Assembly (NCBI RefSeq): GCF_001957125.1
Contig: NZ_MPHJ01000001.1
Span: 1,309,765-1,373,764, forward strand
DNA length: 64,000 nucleotides
Direction of reading: 5' to 3'
Source: Shewanella sp. UCD-KL12
Lineage (GTDB): Bacteria > Pseudomonadota > Gammaproteobacteria > Enterobacterales > Shewanellaceae
Of this stretch, positions 18,608 through 28,066 are shown in pieces. A program made the translations under genes and the position numbers. Each line of letters starts with the position of its first letter. Position 1 is the first letter of the stretch. The notes beneath the pieces are model-generated. The model worked only from the letters and a program-made list of their open reading frames with translations. It made no database searches and was not told the DNA's origin.

Positions 18608-19567
18608 ATGCATACAAAAATTCTTGGAACTGGTAGTTATCTACCAGAGCAGGTGCGTAGCAATTCAGATCTGGAAAAAATGGTGGAAACCACAGATCAA
18701 TGGATTGTTGAACGTACTGGTATTTCAGAGCGTAGAATCGCAGCGTCTGATGAGACAGTGTCGACTATGGGCTATCAAGCTGCGTTAAAAGCACTTGAAA
18801 TGGCAGGTATTGAGCCCTCTGAACTCGATATGATAGTTTGTGGTACTACGAGTGCAAGTAATGCATTTCCAGCCGCGGCTTGTGAAATACAAGCCATGCT
18901 TGGCGTACATACCATTCCTGCATTTGACATTGCAGCGGCATGCTCTGGTTTTGTTTATGCACTTTCTATTGCCGATCAATATGTAAAATCAGGTGCTGCA
19001 AAAAAAGTGTTAGTGATAGGGGCAGATGTTTTATCTCGTCTGTGCGAACCCGATGACCGAAGCACTATTATCTTGTTTGGCGATGGGGCAGGGGCTGCTG
19101 TTATTGGTGCCTCGACTGAGCCAGGCGTTATCTCAACGCATATCTACGCAGATGGTAGACAAGGCGACCTTCTTAAATGTTCATTCCCTCCTCGTGCAGG
19201 TGAATCATCAGAAGCTGTTGGTTATATGACCATGAAAGGTAACGATGTGTTTAAAGTTGCCGTGACTCAGCTCTCTCATGTTGTCACTGAGACTTTGCGT
19301 ATTAATCAAATTGATAAGTCTGAGATTGATTGGTTAGTCCCACATCAAGCAAATTTCAGAATCATTAAAGCAACGGCTAAGAAGTTGAACATGAGTTTAG
19401 ATAAGGTCGTGTTAACCTTAGCTAAACACGGCAATACCTCTGCCGCTTCCGTGCCCATTGCGCTTGATGAAGCTGTCCGTGACGGTCGAATTCAACGAGG
19501 CCAACTTCTGTTACTTGAAGCTTTCGGTGCCGGTTTCGCTTGGGGTAGTGCGCTCGTTCGCTTTTAA
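18608..19567 (+). CDS. fabH: 3-oxoacyl-ACP synthase III (KAS III)
   Basis: 319 aa. Catalytic Cys112 is in AACSGF; the His of VPHQANFRI and the Asn of KHGNTSAAS complete the Cys-His-Asn triad. It condenses acetyl-CoA with malonyl-ACP to begin fatty acid synthesis. The length and the starting block [14 protein letters not shown] match E. coli FabH. Confidence 0.97.
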   Translation: MHTKILGTGSYLPEQVRSNSDLEKMVETTDQWIVERTGISERRIAASDETVSTMGYQAALKALEMAGIEPSELDMIVCGTTSASNAFPAAACEIQAMLGVHTIPAFDIAAACSGFVYALSIADQYVKSGAAKKVLVIGADVLSRLCEPDDRSTIILFGDGAGAAVIGASTEPGVISTHIYADGRQGDLLKCSFPPRAGESSEAVGYMTMKGNDVFKVAVTQLSHVVTETLRINQIDKSEIDWLVPHQANFRIIKATAKKLNMSLDKVVLTLAKHGNTSAASVPIALDEAVRDGRIQRGQLLLLEAFGAGFAWGSALVRF

Positions 19568-19653
19568 TCGTTTTAAAAACAGTGATTAGAATTTTACTTG
19601 GGTTGTGATTTACAGCCCAAGAGTCATGTTGTGAATTGTCATAGGTAATTATT

Positions 19654-20580
19654 ATGGAAAATTCTGCTTTTATATTTCCAGGCCAAGGCTCACAAGCTAT
19701 TGGTATGTTGGCTGAACTTGCTACTGAGCATGAAATTGTGGCTCAAACTTTTTCCGAAGCAAGTGAAGTATTAGGTTATGACTTATGGGACTTGGTTCAA
19801 CAAGGGCCTGTAGAAACGCTGAATGAAACAGATAAAACTCAACCTGCATTGCTAACGGCTAGTGTTGCAATTTGGCGAGTGTTTGTTGCGAGCGGCAAGG
19901 CACAACCTGCCGTTATGGCCGGTCATAGCTTAGGTGAGTATTCAGCACTGGTTTGTGCTGGAGTGATGGATTTCACCGATGCCGTTAAACTCGTTGAGCT
20001 ACGTGGTCAACTCATGCAGCAGGCAGTACCAGCAGGTACTGGGGCTATGTTTGCCATTATTGGTTTAGATAATGATGCAATCACAAAGGCATGTGATGAA
20101 GCAAGTCAGGGAGATGTTGTTAGCCCAGTTAATTTCAACAGTCCAGGTCAAGTGGTTATTGCCGGTAGTAAAGATGCCGTTGAGCGCGCAGGTGCATTGT
20201 GTAAAGAGGCGGGCGCTAAAATGGCGGTAGCCTTACCTGTGAGCGTGCCTTCACATTGTGAATTGATGCGTCCTGCTGCAGAAAAGCTTGCTGTAGCGCT
20301 AGAGAGTATTGCGTTTAAAACGCCGCAAATAAAAGTAGTGAATAATGTCGATGTTGCTAGCCCTGAAGCTGCAGCGGAGATTAAAGATGCTTTAGTACGC
20401 CAGCTATATTGTCCAGTTAGATGGTCAGAGACGGTAAATGCCCTTTCTGCGCAAGGTGTGACAGCCTTGTTTGAAATTGGGCCTGGAAAAGTACTCACCG
20501 GGTTGGCGAAGCGTATCGATCGTTCGTTAACTGCGAAAGTGGTCAATGATGTGGTATCAGTTGCCGCGTTGACCGAATAG
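19654..20580 (+). CDS. fabD: Malonyl-CoA-ACP transacylase
   Basis: 308 aa. GHSLGE holds the nucleophile Ser92; FPGQGSQ near the N-terminus and VSVPSHCELM with the catalytic His around residue 200 complete the active site. It loads malonyl groups on ACP for chain elongation. There is an 86-base gap after fabH but no terminator, so it likely stays in the same operon; fabG starts 9 bases after its stop. Confidence 0.97.
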   Translation: MENSAFIFPGQGSQAIGMLAELATEHEIVAQTFSEASEVLGYDLWDLVQQGPVETLNETDKTQPALLTASVAIWRVFVASGKAQPAVMAGHSLGEYSALVCAGVMDFTDAVKLVELRGQLMQQAVPAGTGAMFAIIGLDNDAITKACDEASQGDVVSPVNFNSPGQVVIAGSKDAVERAGALCKEAGAKMAVALPVSVPSHCELMRPAAEKLAVALESIAFKTPQIKVVNNVDVASPEAAAEIKDALVRQLYCPVRWSETVNALSAQGVTALFEIGPGKVLTGLAKRIDRSLTAKVVNDVVSVAALTE

Positions 20581-20589
20581 GAGATAGAC

Positions 20590-21336
20590 ATGAGCGTTAC
20601 AATAGATTTATCAGGAAAAGTGGCTTTAGTGACTGGTGCTAGCCGTGGTATTGGCCGTGCAGTGGCTGAAACATTAGTAGCCGCTGGCGCGACCGTTGTT
20701 GGTACAGCAACTAGCGAACGCGGGGCTGCAGCTATCCAAGAATACTTAGGCGACAGTGGTTTTGGACTCGTGCTAAACGTAACTGATGCCGATTCTGTTA
20801 CTGAACTGTTTGCCAGCATTAAAGAGAAAGCAGGTGAGGTTAATATTCTTGTAAACAATGCAGGTATCACACGTGATAACTTGTTAATGAGAATGAAAGA
20901 GGACGAGTGGGGCGATATCATAGATACCAACCTGACCTCAATCTTTAGAACCTCAAAAGCCGTTATGCGTCCAATGATGAAAAAGCGTAATGGACGTATC
21001 ATCAATATTGGCTCAGTCGTAGGCTCTATGGGTAATCCAGGGCAAACAAACTATTGTGCAGCAAAAGCTGGTTTGATTGGATTTACAAAATCTCTTGCAA
21101 AGGAGGTTGCATCTCGTCAAATAACAGTGAATGCTATTGCTCCTGGTTTTATCCAAACGGATATGACGGATGAGCTGACTGAAGAGCAGCAACAGGGTAT
21201 CATGTCGCAGGTTCCGATGGAGCGATTAGGACAAGCACAAGAGATAGCTAATGCTGTGCTGTTCTTAGCATCGGATTCAGCAGCATACATTACTGGTGAA
21301 ACTCTCCATGTAAATGGCGGCATGTATATGGCTTAG
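20590..21336 (+). CDS. fabG: 3-oxoacyl-ACP reductase
   Basis: 248 aa short-chain dehydrogenase. TGASRGIG binds NADPH, NNAGITRDN is the structural Asn motif, and the catalytic Ser (NIGSVVGSMG), Tyr and Lys (YCAAKAG) are all present. It reduces 3-oxoacyl-ACP to 3-hydroxyacyl-ACP. The start MSVTIDLSGKVALVTGASRG has a GGAGAT ribosome site. A two-part hairpin terminator follows directly after the stop. Confidence 0.96.
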   Translation: MSVTIDLSGKVALVTGASRGIGRAVAETLVAAGATVVGTATSERGAAAIQEYLGDSGFGLVLNVTDADSVTELFASIKEKAGEVNILVNNAGITRDNLLMRMKEDEWGDIIDTNLTSIFRTSKAVMRPMMKKRNGRIINIGSVVGSMGNPGQTNYCAAKAGLIGFTKSLAKEVASRQITVNAIAPGFIQTDMTDELTEEQQQGIMSQVPMERLGQAQEIANAVLFLASDSAAYITGETLHVNGGMYMA

Positions 21337-21384
21337 GCCTGATTAGCTAGATAGTTGTAATTAGACTATCTAGCACAGGCTTTT
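21337..21384 (+). terminator. Terminator between fabG and acpP
   Basis: Nested stems: GCCTG (21337-21341) with CAGGC (21376-21380), and GCTAGATAGT (21346-21355) with ACTATCTAGC (21365-21374), then TTTT. This suggests that acpP is transcribed mainly from its own promoter. Confidence 0.75.
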
Positions 21385-21394
21385 CAAATTTATC

Positions 21395-21408
21395 TTGATA
21401 TTTATCAA
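21395..21408. promoter_or_regulatory. FNR/EtrA-like box upstream of acpP
   Basis: TTGATATTTATCAA is an exact match to the FNR consensus TTGAT-N4-ATCAA. It lies about 68 bases upstream of the candidate acpP -35 box and 10 bases after the fabG terminator. The match could be chance in AT-rich sequence. Confidence 0.45.
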
Positions 21409-21469
21409 GTTTAAAAATGAAGCATAATGATAATTTTTTAGGGTGACAGACTGTTTTTGCATCGATCTA

Positions 21470-21498
21470 TTGATGATCGGCATCAACATATGCATAAT
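21470..21498 (+). promoter_or_regulatory. Candidate acpP promoter
   Basis: TTGATG (21470-21475), a 17-base spacer and CATAAT (21493-21498). This would give a leader of about 95 bases for acpP, typical of a highly expressed gene. Read by eye only. Confidence 0.45.
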
Positions 21499-21599
21499 TC
21501 GTGGTTAGACCACAAAAGTTAAGCTTGCATTGTTAGCCAAATTGAATAAACTACTCGCAATCTTGCGCAAGTGCGTAATTTGAATAGGAAAGAAAACTA

Positions 21600-21833
21600 A
21601 TGAGCAACATCGAAGAACGTGTAAAGAAAATCATTATTGAGCAACTAGGTGTTAAAGAAGAGGACGTTAAGTCTGCTGCATCTTTCGTTGACGACTTGGG
21701 TGCAGATTCTCTGGACACGGTTGAGTTGGTTATGGCTCTAGAAGAAGAGTTTGACACCGAGATCCCTGATGAAGAAGCTGAAAAGATCACTACTGTTCAG
21801 GCAGCGATCGATTACGTTTCAAAGAATCAGTAA
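21600..21833 (+). CDS. acpP: Acyl carrier protein
   Basis: 77 aa, strongly acidic. Ser37 in [10 protein letters not shown] accepts the 4'-phosphopantetheine arm. The sequence closely follows E. coli AcpP. It carries growing acyl chains for FabH, FabF, FabG and PlsX, all encoded in this cluster, and for lipid A enzymes. A terminator immediately follows. Confidence 0.98.
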   Translation: MSNIEERVKKIIIEQLGVKEEDVKSAASFVDDLGADSLDTVELVMALEEEFDTEIPDEEAEKITTVQAAIDYVSKNQ

Positions 21834-21846
21834 TCCTGAATTCTAG

Positions 21847-21877
21847 AAAACAGGCAGCATTTATGCTGCCTGTTTTT
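21847..21877 (+). terminator. Terminator of acpP
   Basis: A 14-bp perfect stem (AAAACAGGCAGCAT, 21847-21860; ATGCTGCCTGTTTT, 21863-21876) with a run of T. As fabF starts about 125 bases later, it probably attenuates readthrough into fabF. Confidence 0.88.
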
Positions 21878-22000
21878 GTTTCTGGCTATTGGAAAAGCGT
21901 GTTCCCTTCACTAGTATTTAAACTTCTAACAGTCCAGATTTCTTCAGAAGCGTAGTCCAATGCTTCTATCATGTTTAACTCACTACAAAAAGGTGAAAAC

Positions 22001-23239
22001 GTGTCTAAACGTCGTGTAGTCGTAACTGGTCTTGGTTTAGTTAGCCCTGTAGGCAATACCGTTGATTCATCCTGGAAAGCGCTCGTTTCAGGAAAAAGCG
22101 GAATAGCCCCTATCACTAAGTTTGACGCTAGCGAGTTCTCAACTCAATTTAGCGGCTCAGTAAAAGATTTTAATATTGAGACTTACCTTTCTAAGAAAGA
22201 TGCTCGTAAGATGGATCTCTTCATTCAATACGGAATGGCTGCTGGTATTCAAGCGGTTGAAGATGCTGGTATTGAGATGGACAAGCTCGATCCTGCTCGC
22301 GTCGGTACCGCAATCGGTGCTGGCATGGGCGGAATGCCGCTGATTGAAAAAGGTCATGCTGCATTAATGAAAGGTGGGCCTCGTAAAATCTCTCCATTTT
22401 TCGTACCAAGCACTATCATCAATATGATTTCAGGTCATCTATCTATTAAATATGGAATGACGGGGCCTAACTTTGCAGTGACCACTGCCTGTACTACAGG
22501 TGTGCATAATATCGGTTTCGCTGCGCGTACCATTGCTTATGGTGATGCAGATATCATGGTTGCGGGTGGGGCAGAAGATGTGACTTGCCCATTAGCTGTC
22601 GGCGGCTTTGGTTCAGCTAAAGCGCTCTCTACTCGTAATGATGATCCACAAGCTGCGAGTCGCCCTTGGGACAAGGACAGAGATGGCTTTGTTATCGGTG
22701 ATGGTGCTGGTGTTATGGTGATGGAAGAGTATGAGCATGCCAAGGCGCGTGGTGCGACCATCTATGGTGAGCTTGTTGGTTTTGGTATGAGTGGCGATGC
22801 TTTTCATATGACATCACCTCCGGCTGATGGAGCGGGCGCGGCTGCAGCGATGGCTAATGCGCTTAATGATGCCAAACTTGCAAAAGAGCAAGTGGGCTAT
22901 ATTAATGCTCATGGCACTTCAACACCGACAGGTGATAGGGCTGAAGCGGCTGCAGTGAAGTCGACGTTCGGTGATCATGCCTACGACTTGCTAGTAAGCT
23001 CAACGAAGTCTATGACTGGCCATTTACTCGGGGCGGCGGGCTCAGTTGAGGCGATCATCACCTTACTGGCTCTGCGCGATCAAGTTGTGCCTCCGACGCT
23101 CAACTTAGATAACCCTGATGAAGGTTGCGATCTTGATTTTGTGCCACATACTGCACGAGACCACAAGTTTGAGTATGCACTTTGTAACTCATTTGGATTT
23201 GGTGGCACTAACGGTTCGCTCTTATTTAAAAGAGGCTAA
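22001..23239 (+). CDS. fabF: 3-oxoacyl-ACP synthase II (KAS II)
   Basis: 412 aa from the GTG at 22001, which gives the family N-terminus ([11 protein letters not shown]) and has AAGGTG 6 bases upstream; an in-frame ATG 30 bases earlier is less likely. Catalytic Cys164 is in TTACTTG, with the two His in [11 protein letters not shown] and [10 protein letters not shown]. It elongates acyl-ACP and, in E. coli, adjusts cis-vaccenate content with temperature. In E. coli pabC, mltG, tmk and holB follow; here they do not. Confidence 0.96.
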   Translation: MSKRRVVVTGLGLVSPVGNTVDSSWKALVSGKSGIAPITKFDASEFSTQFSGSVKDFNIETYLSKKDARKMDLFIQYGMAAGIQAVEDAGIEMDKLDPARVGTAIGAGMGGMPLIEKGHAALMKGGPRKISPFFVPSTIINMISGHLSIKYGMTGPNFAVTTACTTGVHNIGFAARTIAYGDADIMVAGGAEDVTCPLAVGGFGSAKALSTRNDDPQAASRPWDKDRDGFVIGDGAGVMVMEEYEHAKARGATIYGELVGFGMSGDAFHMTSPPADGAGAAAAMANALNDAKLAKEQVGYINAHGTSTPTGDRAEAAAVKSTFGDHAYDLLVSSTKSMTGHLLGAAGSVEAIITLLALRDQVVPPTLNLDNPDEGCDLDFVPHTARDHKFEYALCNSFGFGGTNGSLLFKRG

Positions 23240-23270
23240 CTTAGTGTAACGCTCCTTAGTTACAAGATTA

Positions 23271-23297
23271 AAAAAAGCGCCTAATGGCGCTTTTTTT
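23271..23297 (+). terminator. Terminator of fabF
   Basis: AAAAAAGCGCC (23271-23281) and GGCGCTTTTTT (23286-23296) pair around TAAT, followed by more T. Confidence 0.88.
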
Positions 23298-23442
23298 ATA
23301 ACAAACATCCAATTTTAACTCAGAAGATTAAATATACGTGTCCCAATGGTTAAGCTTAGTTAATCCAGTGGATAACAGCTTGGCACATCGCCTTGATAGG
23401 CAGATACTCTTCACTTCTAAAGTTATTTGCTAAGGTAAGAAA

Positions 23443-23811
23443 ATGTTAAATCTTGTGGTGGTACCTCTAATGCCTTTAGTCGGTGCATTAACGGCCAATT
23501 TAAGTGAGTTGATACGTGGAGAGAATAAAGAGTTTCACCCTAACCTTTCCGTAGGTATAAAGACCTTTACGCTTGCTGCTGCGGCATTTACTTTAGTATG
23601 GTTTGCCTTACTTATTACCGCTATAACGACCGGTGGTGGGTCTGATGTTCTTGCTGGAATAGAAGTTTTAGCGCTATTTATGATTGGGCTCGGCCTTTAT
23701 TTATCATTAAAAGCAACCCGCTTTTTGAGTGAGACTGCTCAACTATGGATGTATCGACTGGCTTTACCAGTGACATTAACCGCATGTCTTTTAGTCTCTC
23801 TATTTGGATAA
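23443..23811 (+). CDS. Small integral membrane protein of unknown function
   Basis: 122 aa. I recognise no family. Hydrophobic segments lie near residues 1-18, 40-63, 70-90 and 100-121, suggesting three or four membrane helices, with a polar loop (ELIRGENKEFHPN) after the first. There is no lipobox or cleavable signal. The ATG has a weak AAGGTAAG ribosome site. It is monocistronic between fabF and the thioesterase gene. The coding potential looks real because of the hydrophobic periodicity. Confidence 0.65.
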   Translation: MLNLVVVPLMPLVGALTANLSELIRGENKEFHPNLSVGIKTFTLAAAAFTLVWFALLITAITTGGGSDVLAGIEVLALFMIGLGLYLSLKATRFLSETAQLWMYRLALPVTLTACLLVSLFG

Positions 23812-23908
23812 ATGTGCGTTTGCGACTTAATTCATCTAAGTCCTTACTTTAGAGGTACTCTCCAGCTAGTTTTTGGCATACACTAAATGAATATTATATT
23901 GATTCGAG

Positions 23909-24391
23909 ATGGCGATGGCTGGAAAAGAGAGAGAGATAACTTTAAGGTTTCTTGCTGAACCTGCAGATGTGAATTTTGGTGGTAAAGTTCACGGTGGAGC
24001 CGTAATGAAATGGATCGATTTAGCGGCGTATGCTTGTGCTGCAGCATGGAGTGGCAAATATTGTATCACGGCTTATGCCGGTGGAATCCGCTTCGTTAAA
24101 CCTATCCATGTTGGCAATATCGTAGAGACGAGTGCTAAGGTGATCTACACAGGGCGCAGCTCTATGCATCTTGGAATAGATGTGAAAGCTGGCGATCCTA
24201 AGAACCCTGAACGCCATCTTACGACTCACTGTATTGTTATTATGGTTGCAGTGGATGATGCAGGTCACCCTACAGAAGTGCCAGAGTGGATACCAGAAAC
24301 AGATCAAGATATTGAGCTTAGAGACTCCGCACTTCGCTTGATGGAGATGCGCAAGAAGATTGGCGCTGAAATGGAAGCTCACGTTAAGTAA
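23909..24391 (+). CDS. Acyl-CoA thioesterase, hotdog fold (YciA/BACH-like)
   Basis: 160 aa. The hotdog block NFGGKVHGGAVMKWIDLAA contains the Asn and Gly/His pattern of hexameric acyl-CoA thioesterases, and AYAGGIRFVKPIHVGNIVE follows. It should hydrolyse acyl-CoA to free fatty acid and CoA in the cytosol. Two in-frame ATGs (23909 and 23915) are possible starts. It is a single gene closed by a terminator; proximity to the fab genes may be coincidental. Confidence 0.85.
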   Translation: MAMAGKEREITLRFLAEPADVNFGGKVHGGAVMKWIDLAAYACAAAWSGKYCITAYAGGIRFVKPIHVGNIVETSAKVIYTGRSSMHLGIDVKAGDPKNPERHLTTHCIVIMVAVDDAGHPTEVPEWIPETDQDIELRDSALRLMEMRKKIGAEMEAHVK

Positions 24392-24405
24392 AAGTCATAT
24401 TGAGT

Positions 24406-24431
24406 AAAGGCACCTTTGGGTGCCTTTTTTA
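24406..24431 (+). terminator. Terminator of the thioesterase gene
   Basis: AAAGGCACC (24406-24414) and GGTGCCTTT (24419-24427) with loop TTTG, followed by TTT. Confidence 0.85.
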
Positions 24432-24461
24432 TTGGATTAAAAACAAAAAACAGGAATTGAG

Positions 24462-25337
24462 ATGGCAAAAGTTGCATTTTTAGGGTTAGGGGTGATGGGA
24501 TATCCGATGGCTGGGCATCTTGTCAAATCAGGGCATCAAGTTTCAGTTTATAATCGTACGGCTGCTAAGGCGCGGGCTTGGGTTGATGAGTTTGGTGGCC
24601 GGTATGAAGTCAGTCCTAAACCTGTGGCTCAAGATCAAGATATTGTCTTTATCTGTGTGGGTAATGATGATGATTTACGTCAGGTAACTTTAGGTGATGA
24701 AGGTGTACTAAGCGGTATGTCTGCAGGCGCAATTTTGGTTGATCATACCACCGCATCAGCAGATGTGGCCCGTGAAATAGGCGCAATTGCTGCAAACGCT
24801 GGCATTGGCTTTATTGACGCGCCGGTTTCTGGTGGTCAGGCTGGCGCTGAAAATGGTGTACTCACTGTAATGGCTGGCGGCGATGAGGTAACTTTTGAGA
24901 AAGTGACACCTGTAATTGAGTCCTATGCGCGCTGCGTGGAACGTTTGGGCGAGGTAGGCGCAGGACAATTAACTAAAATGGTAAACCAGATCTGTATTGC
25001 TGGTGTGGTACAGGGCTTATCTGAAGGACTTCACTTTGCAAGAAGTGCAGGGCTTGATGGCGAAAAAGTGGTTGAAGTGATCAGCAAAGGTGCTGCTCAA
25101 TCCTGGCAGATGGAGAATCGATATCAAACCATGTGGCAGGGAGAATATAACCTAGGGTTTGCCGTTGATTGGATGAGAAAAGATCTCAATATTGCGTTAA
25201 ATGAAGCAAGAAAGAATGGCTCACACCTGCCATTAACAGCATTAGTGGATCAATTTTATTCAGAGGTGCAAGCGATAGGTGGCAGTCGCTGGGATACGTC
25301 AAGCTTACTGGCTAAGCTTGAAAGAAATAGAAATTAA
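24462..25337 (+). CDS. NAD(P)-dependent beta-hydroxyacid dehydrogenase family oxidoreductase
   Basis: 291 aa. The Rossmann motif is GLGVMGYPMAGHL at the N-terminus, the substrate motif is DAPVSGGQAGAENG and the catalytic Lys is in GAGQLTKMVNQ. This is the 3-hydroxyisobutyrate/tartronate semialdehyde reductase fold. Members reduce or oxidise small beta-hydroxyacids, and the sequence alone does not settle which. No valine-degradation or glyoxylate genes are adjacent, so it should be treated as a generic member. It is a single gene between two terminators. Confidence 0.85.
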   Translation: MAKVAFLGLGVMGYPMAGHLVKSGHQVSVYNRTAAKARAWVDEFGGRYEVSPKPVAQDQDIVFICVGNDDDLRQVTLGDEGVLSGMSAGAILVDHTTASADVAREIGAIAANAGIGFIDAPVSGGQAGAENGVLTVMAGGDEVTFEKVTPVIESYARCVERLGEVGAGQLTKMVNQICIAGVVQGLSEGLHFARSAGLDGEKVVEVISKGAAQSWQMENRYQTMWQGEYNLGFAVDWMRKDLNIALNEARKNGSHLPLTALVDQFYSEVQAIGGSRWDTSSLLAKLERNRN

Positions 25338-25360
25338 GACGTAGTTACCAGCCCCGAATA

Positions 25361-25388
25361 AAAAAGGACTGCCAAAGCAGTCCTTTTT
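25361..25388. terminator. Bidirectional terminator between the dehydrogenase and cdd
   Basis: AAAAAGGACTGC (25361-25372) and GCAGTCCTTTTT (25377-25388) form a perfect 12-bp stem with a CAAA loop. It serves the convergent genes on both sides. Confidence 0.9.
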
Positions 25389-25402
25389 ATATTTGATGGA
25401 AA

Positions 25403-26293
25403 TTACTCTGGTTCGAGAACGATATGTTCAAGCTCTACAGCTGCAACGGCATGTAGTGCGTCCATCGTCGCCCCAACAAGAGAAACCTTTCCTTGAGATG
25501 ATTCGATAAGCACTGCGCGCGTTATCTCATTAAACTCTCGGTTGTGCCTCGCCATCGTAGAAAGAGCCATCTGCATAGGTAACATAGAGGGGTTAAATGC
25601 AGCATTTTCTGCATAGCGTCCACAATAGGTTGCACCATCTTTGGTCTCTAATACAACAGCGGCAAAACTTGCTGTGTAAGGGGCATAACTTAAACTTGCG
25701 TGATCTAGGCCTTCGATAATCATAGGATCTGAACTCTCTAAACTAAATGTATGTTCCTGCTTAGAGAGGAGTGGTGCGGTAACATTGAGATCGCTCGGGC
25801 CAAAGGCGTAAGGCAAATAATGGCTAAGAGGATTAGCTTTCTGCTCTGGAAGGTGAATGTTTACTTTAGAGCCTTCCACTAATTCGTTCATAAATTGACG
25901 ACAATGGCCACACGGAGAGAAATTGACCACTATATCTACAATTTGAGTTTCACCACTAAGCCAAGCGTGGCTGATTGCACTTTGTTCTGCATGAACTGAG
26001 TGGAATAGCGCTTCTCCCTGAAGTTCCATATTCCCACCCATATAGATATCACCACTCTTGCCTTTGGCAATAGCACCAACATAAAAGTCACTGATGGGCG
26101 GTCTTGCGAGTGTAGCTGCTATGGGTAATAAGGCGATTAATAACTTATCTTCAGCGAGACCGCTCTTACTGACTAATTCAGCCAATTGTTGCGCATCAAT
26201 ATGTCCTGCAAAGTCTTTATGTAATAACGGTACTAGCGCATCGGAAAGCGCCTTCGGCAATTGAGAAATACTATTGATAAATCTATCTTGCAT
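25403..26293 (-). CDS. cdd: Cytidine deaminase
   Basis: 296 aa, the long dimeric E. coli type, with an active N-terminal deaminase domain and a decayed C-terminal copy. Zinc ligands are in the HAEQS block (His and catalytic Glu) and PCGHCRQF (two Cys). It deaminates cytidine and deoxycytidine to uridine forms in pyrimidine salvage. A CRP-like site lies about 63 bases upstream, and in E. coli cdd is under CRP/CytR control, so similar regulation is plausible. Confidence 0.95.
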   Translation of the reverse strand: MQDRFINSISQLPKALSDALVPLLHKDFAGHIDAQQLAELVSKSGLAEDKLLIALLPIAATLARPPISDFYVGAIAKGKSGDIYMGGNMELQGEALFHSVHAEQSAISHAWLSGETQIVDIVVNFSPCGHCRQFMNELVEGSKVNIHLPEQKANPLSHYLPYAFGPSDLNVTAPLLSKQEHTFSLESSDPMIIEGLDHASLSYAPYTASFAAVVLETKDGATYCGRYAENAAFNPSMLPMQMALSTMARHNREFNEITRAVLIESSQGKVSLVGATMDALHAVAAVELEHIVLEPE

Positions 26294-26355
26294 CTGCCAT
26301 ATCCTACTTTGGTATGTTAGTTAAGCTCATTCTAGTAAGCAGCTTTTAATAATAA

Positions 26356-26371
26356 TGCGATCACAGTCACA
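26356..26371. promoter_or_regulatory. CRP-like site upstream of cdd
   Basis: TGCGATCACAGTCACA matches TGTGA-N6-TCACA with one mismatch. It lies about 63-78 bases before the cdd start on the minus strand, in the short gap after sbcB. E. coli cdd is known to be CRP-dependent. Confidence 0.55.
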
Positions 26372-26387
26372 CTTATCTTTGGCTATG

Positions 26388-27800
26388 TTATAAGTTGCTA
26401 AGATAATGACATAAAGCTGTAAGTAACTTTTGCTTTTCATCATCCGTCTCAGTTTCAATGAGTAAGTTTTCTAACTTAAGCATGTAGTCAGGATCGTTGA
26501 GCCTTGTTTGGCAAAACTCTCGCCATCGGATTGATTCAGACTCATCAAGTGTTGCAGGGTAGTTTCTTGCTCTGTACCTAAACAACATCTCCTTAAGCCT
26601 AGTATCATCAAAGTTAAGCTCTAAAGCGGCTAAGTTTTGAGGCAAGGTGTGACGAATTATTTCCATTTTTTCTTTGTCTGCAGAGCTGAAAAAACCACCA
26701 CTATATAATTGAAGATCTGGGTCGGTAATATCTGAGTCATGTTCAACATCAAATACCATGACCAATTTTTCTCGTAGCTCAGGGTGTTGTTTTAATAATT
26801 TGTACTGCTCACGCGCAAAGGCTTTATCTATATTCAACCTTTGAGCATTTTCATCGGTCAAAATTTTAGGTGAAGTAATGAACGGGCATTTATTAATATG
26901 GATCTGTTTTAAGCTTATAGGAAGCTCACCCTCCGCAAGATCTGATCTACGGGTATACATTCTTTCTCTTATCTGTTCAACAGTGAGTTCTATAAGCGGG
27001 GAGATATCCATTGCTAAATTAATGCATATAACCGCATTTTTGTTTGTCGAGTGGTGAGCGACAGGTGCGATTAATGTTGTGCAACCATGTTCAGCACTGA
27101 TTTTTGAGCTTACATGGACTAATGGCAGCATATTTAGTACATCAATTTGCTTGCTCACTTCTTGTTTACGTCTTAGCTGGAAGTAATATTCAAAAAGTTT
27201 AGGCTGTTTTTGTTTAATGAGTTTTGCCATATCGATGGTGGCATAGACATCTGACATGGCGTCATGGGCTTTTTCATGACTTAAATCATTTGCTTGCGTC
27301 AGGTGCTCAAGTTTAAAACTTGGCGAGCCGTCATCCTTCAGAGGCCATTCAATGCCTTCAGGCCTAAATGCGTAACAAGCCCTAACGAGGTCAATAATAT
27401 CCCAGCGCGAGTTACCCTGTTGCCATTCGCGGGCGTAGGGGTCGTAAAAGTTACGGTAAAAACCATATCGAGTGACTTCATCATCGAAACGGATTGAGTT
27501 ATATCCAGCAACACAAGTGTTTGGCTGACTGAACTGTTCATTGACCTTAGCCATAAACTCAGCTTCTGGCATGCCTTTCATATTCGCCAGTTGTGGCGTG
27601 ATCCCCGTAATTAAAATAGCTTCAGGAGAGGGGAGGTAATCGTTGGCAACTTTACAATAAAAAGTCACAGGCTCTGAGACAAGATTAAGATCCATATCTG
27701 TTCTTATTCCAGCAAATTGAGAGGGTCTATCTTTCGCTGGATTTGCACCGAAAGTTTCATAATCGTGCCAGAAGATGGTGTTATTAGAACTGTGAGACAT
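26388..27800 (-). CDS. sbcB: Exodeoxyribonuclease I
   Basis: 470 aa from the ATG at 27800; an upstream TTG (27809) lacks a ribosome site. DEDDh exonuclease motifs are visible: HDYETFG (Exo I), the CVAGYNSIRFDDEV region (Exo II) and EKAHDAMSDVYATI (Exo III, with catalytic His and Asp). The C-terminal SH3-like and helical regions follow E. coli ExoI. It degrades single-stranded DNA 3' to 5' and acts in repair and recombination. It stands just upstream of cdd on the same strand, but the CRP-like site suggests separate control. Confidence 0.95.
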   Translation of the reverse strand: MSHSSNNTIFWHDYETFGANPAKDRPSQFAGIRTDMDLNLVSEPVTFYCKVANDYLPSPEAILITGITPQLANMKGMPEAEFMAKVNEQFSQPNTCVAGYNSIRFDDEVTRYGFYRNFYDPYAREWQQGNSRWDIIDLVRACYAFRPEGIEWPLKDDGSPSFKLEHLTQANDLSHEKAHDAMSDVYATIDMAKLIKQKQPKLFEYYFQLRRKQEVSKQIDVLNMLPLVHVSSKISAEHGCTTLIAPVAHHSTNKNAVICINLAMDISPLIELTVEQIRERMYTRRSDLAEGELPISLKQIHINKCPFITSPKILTDENAQRLNIDKAFAREQYKLLKQHPELREKLVMVFDVEHDSDITDPDLQLYSGGFFSSADKEKMEIIRHTLPQNLAALELNFDDTRLKEMLFRYRARNYPATLDESESIRWREFCQTRLNDPDYMLKLENLLIETETDDEKQKLLTALCHYLSNL

Positions 27801-28066
27801 AGAGAACAAGTATTAGGAGGTAGTTGCTAATAATCATAGCATTGTAAACTATTGCTTGTCGTTACTTAGGCTAAGGACAATTTGAACATATGGGTAAATT
27901 TAGTCCTTGTTATCACTTATTAAGGTCTAGTTTATCGAGAATGTGTGCAATAAATTTCTCTAGCTATGACAGTTATATCATTTATTTGTTTAAATTTAAC
28001 TGGTTACAATCTGGTGCCTGGGGTTTGTGCAGGGTACAATCAATCTCTAACCAGAGGCAGTTATAG

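Noticed and set aside
20148..21005. A 285-codon minus-strand frame opposite fabD and fabG
   Set aside because: It is an overlap artefact of two well-supported fab genes; its translation has no family signature.
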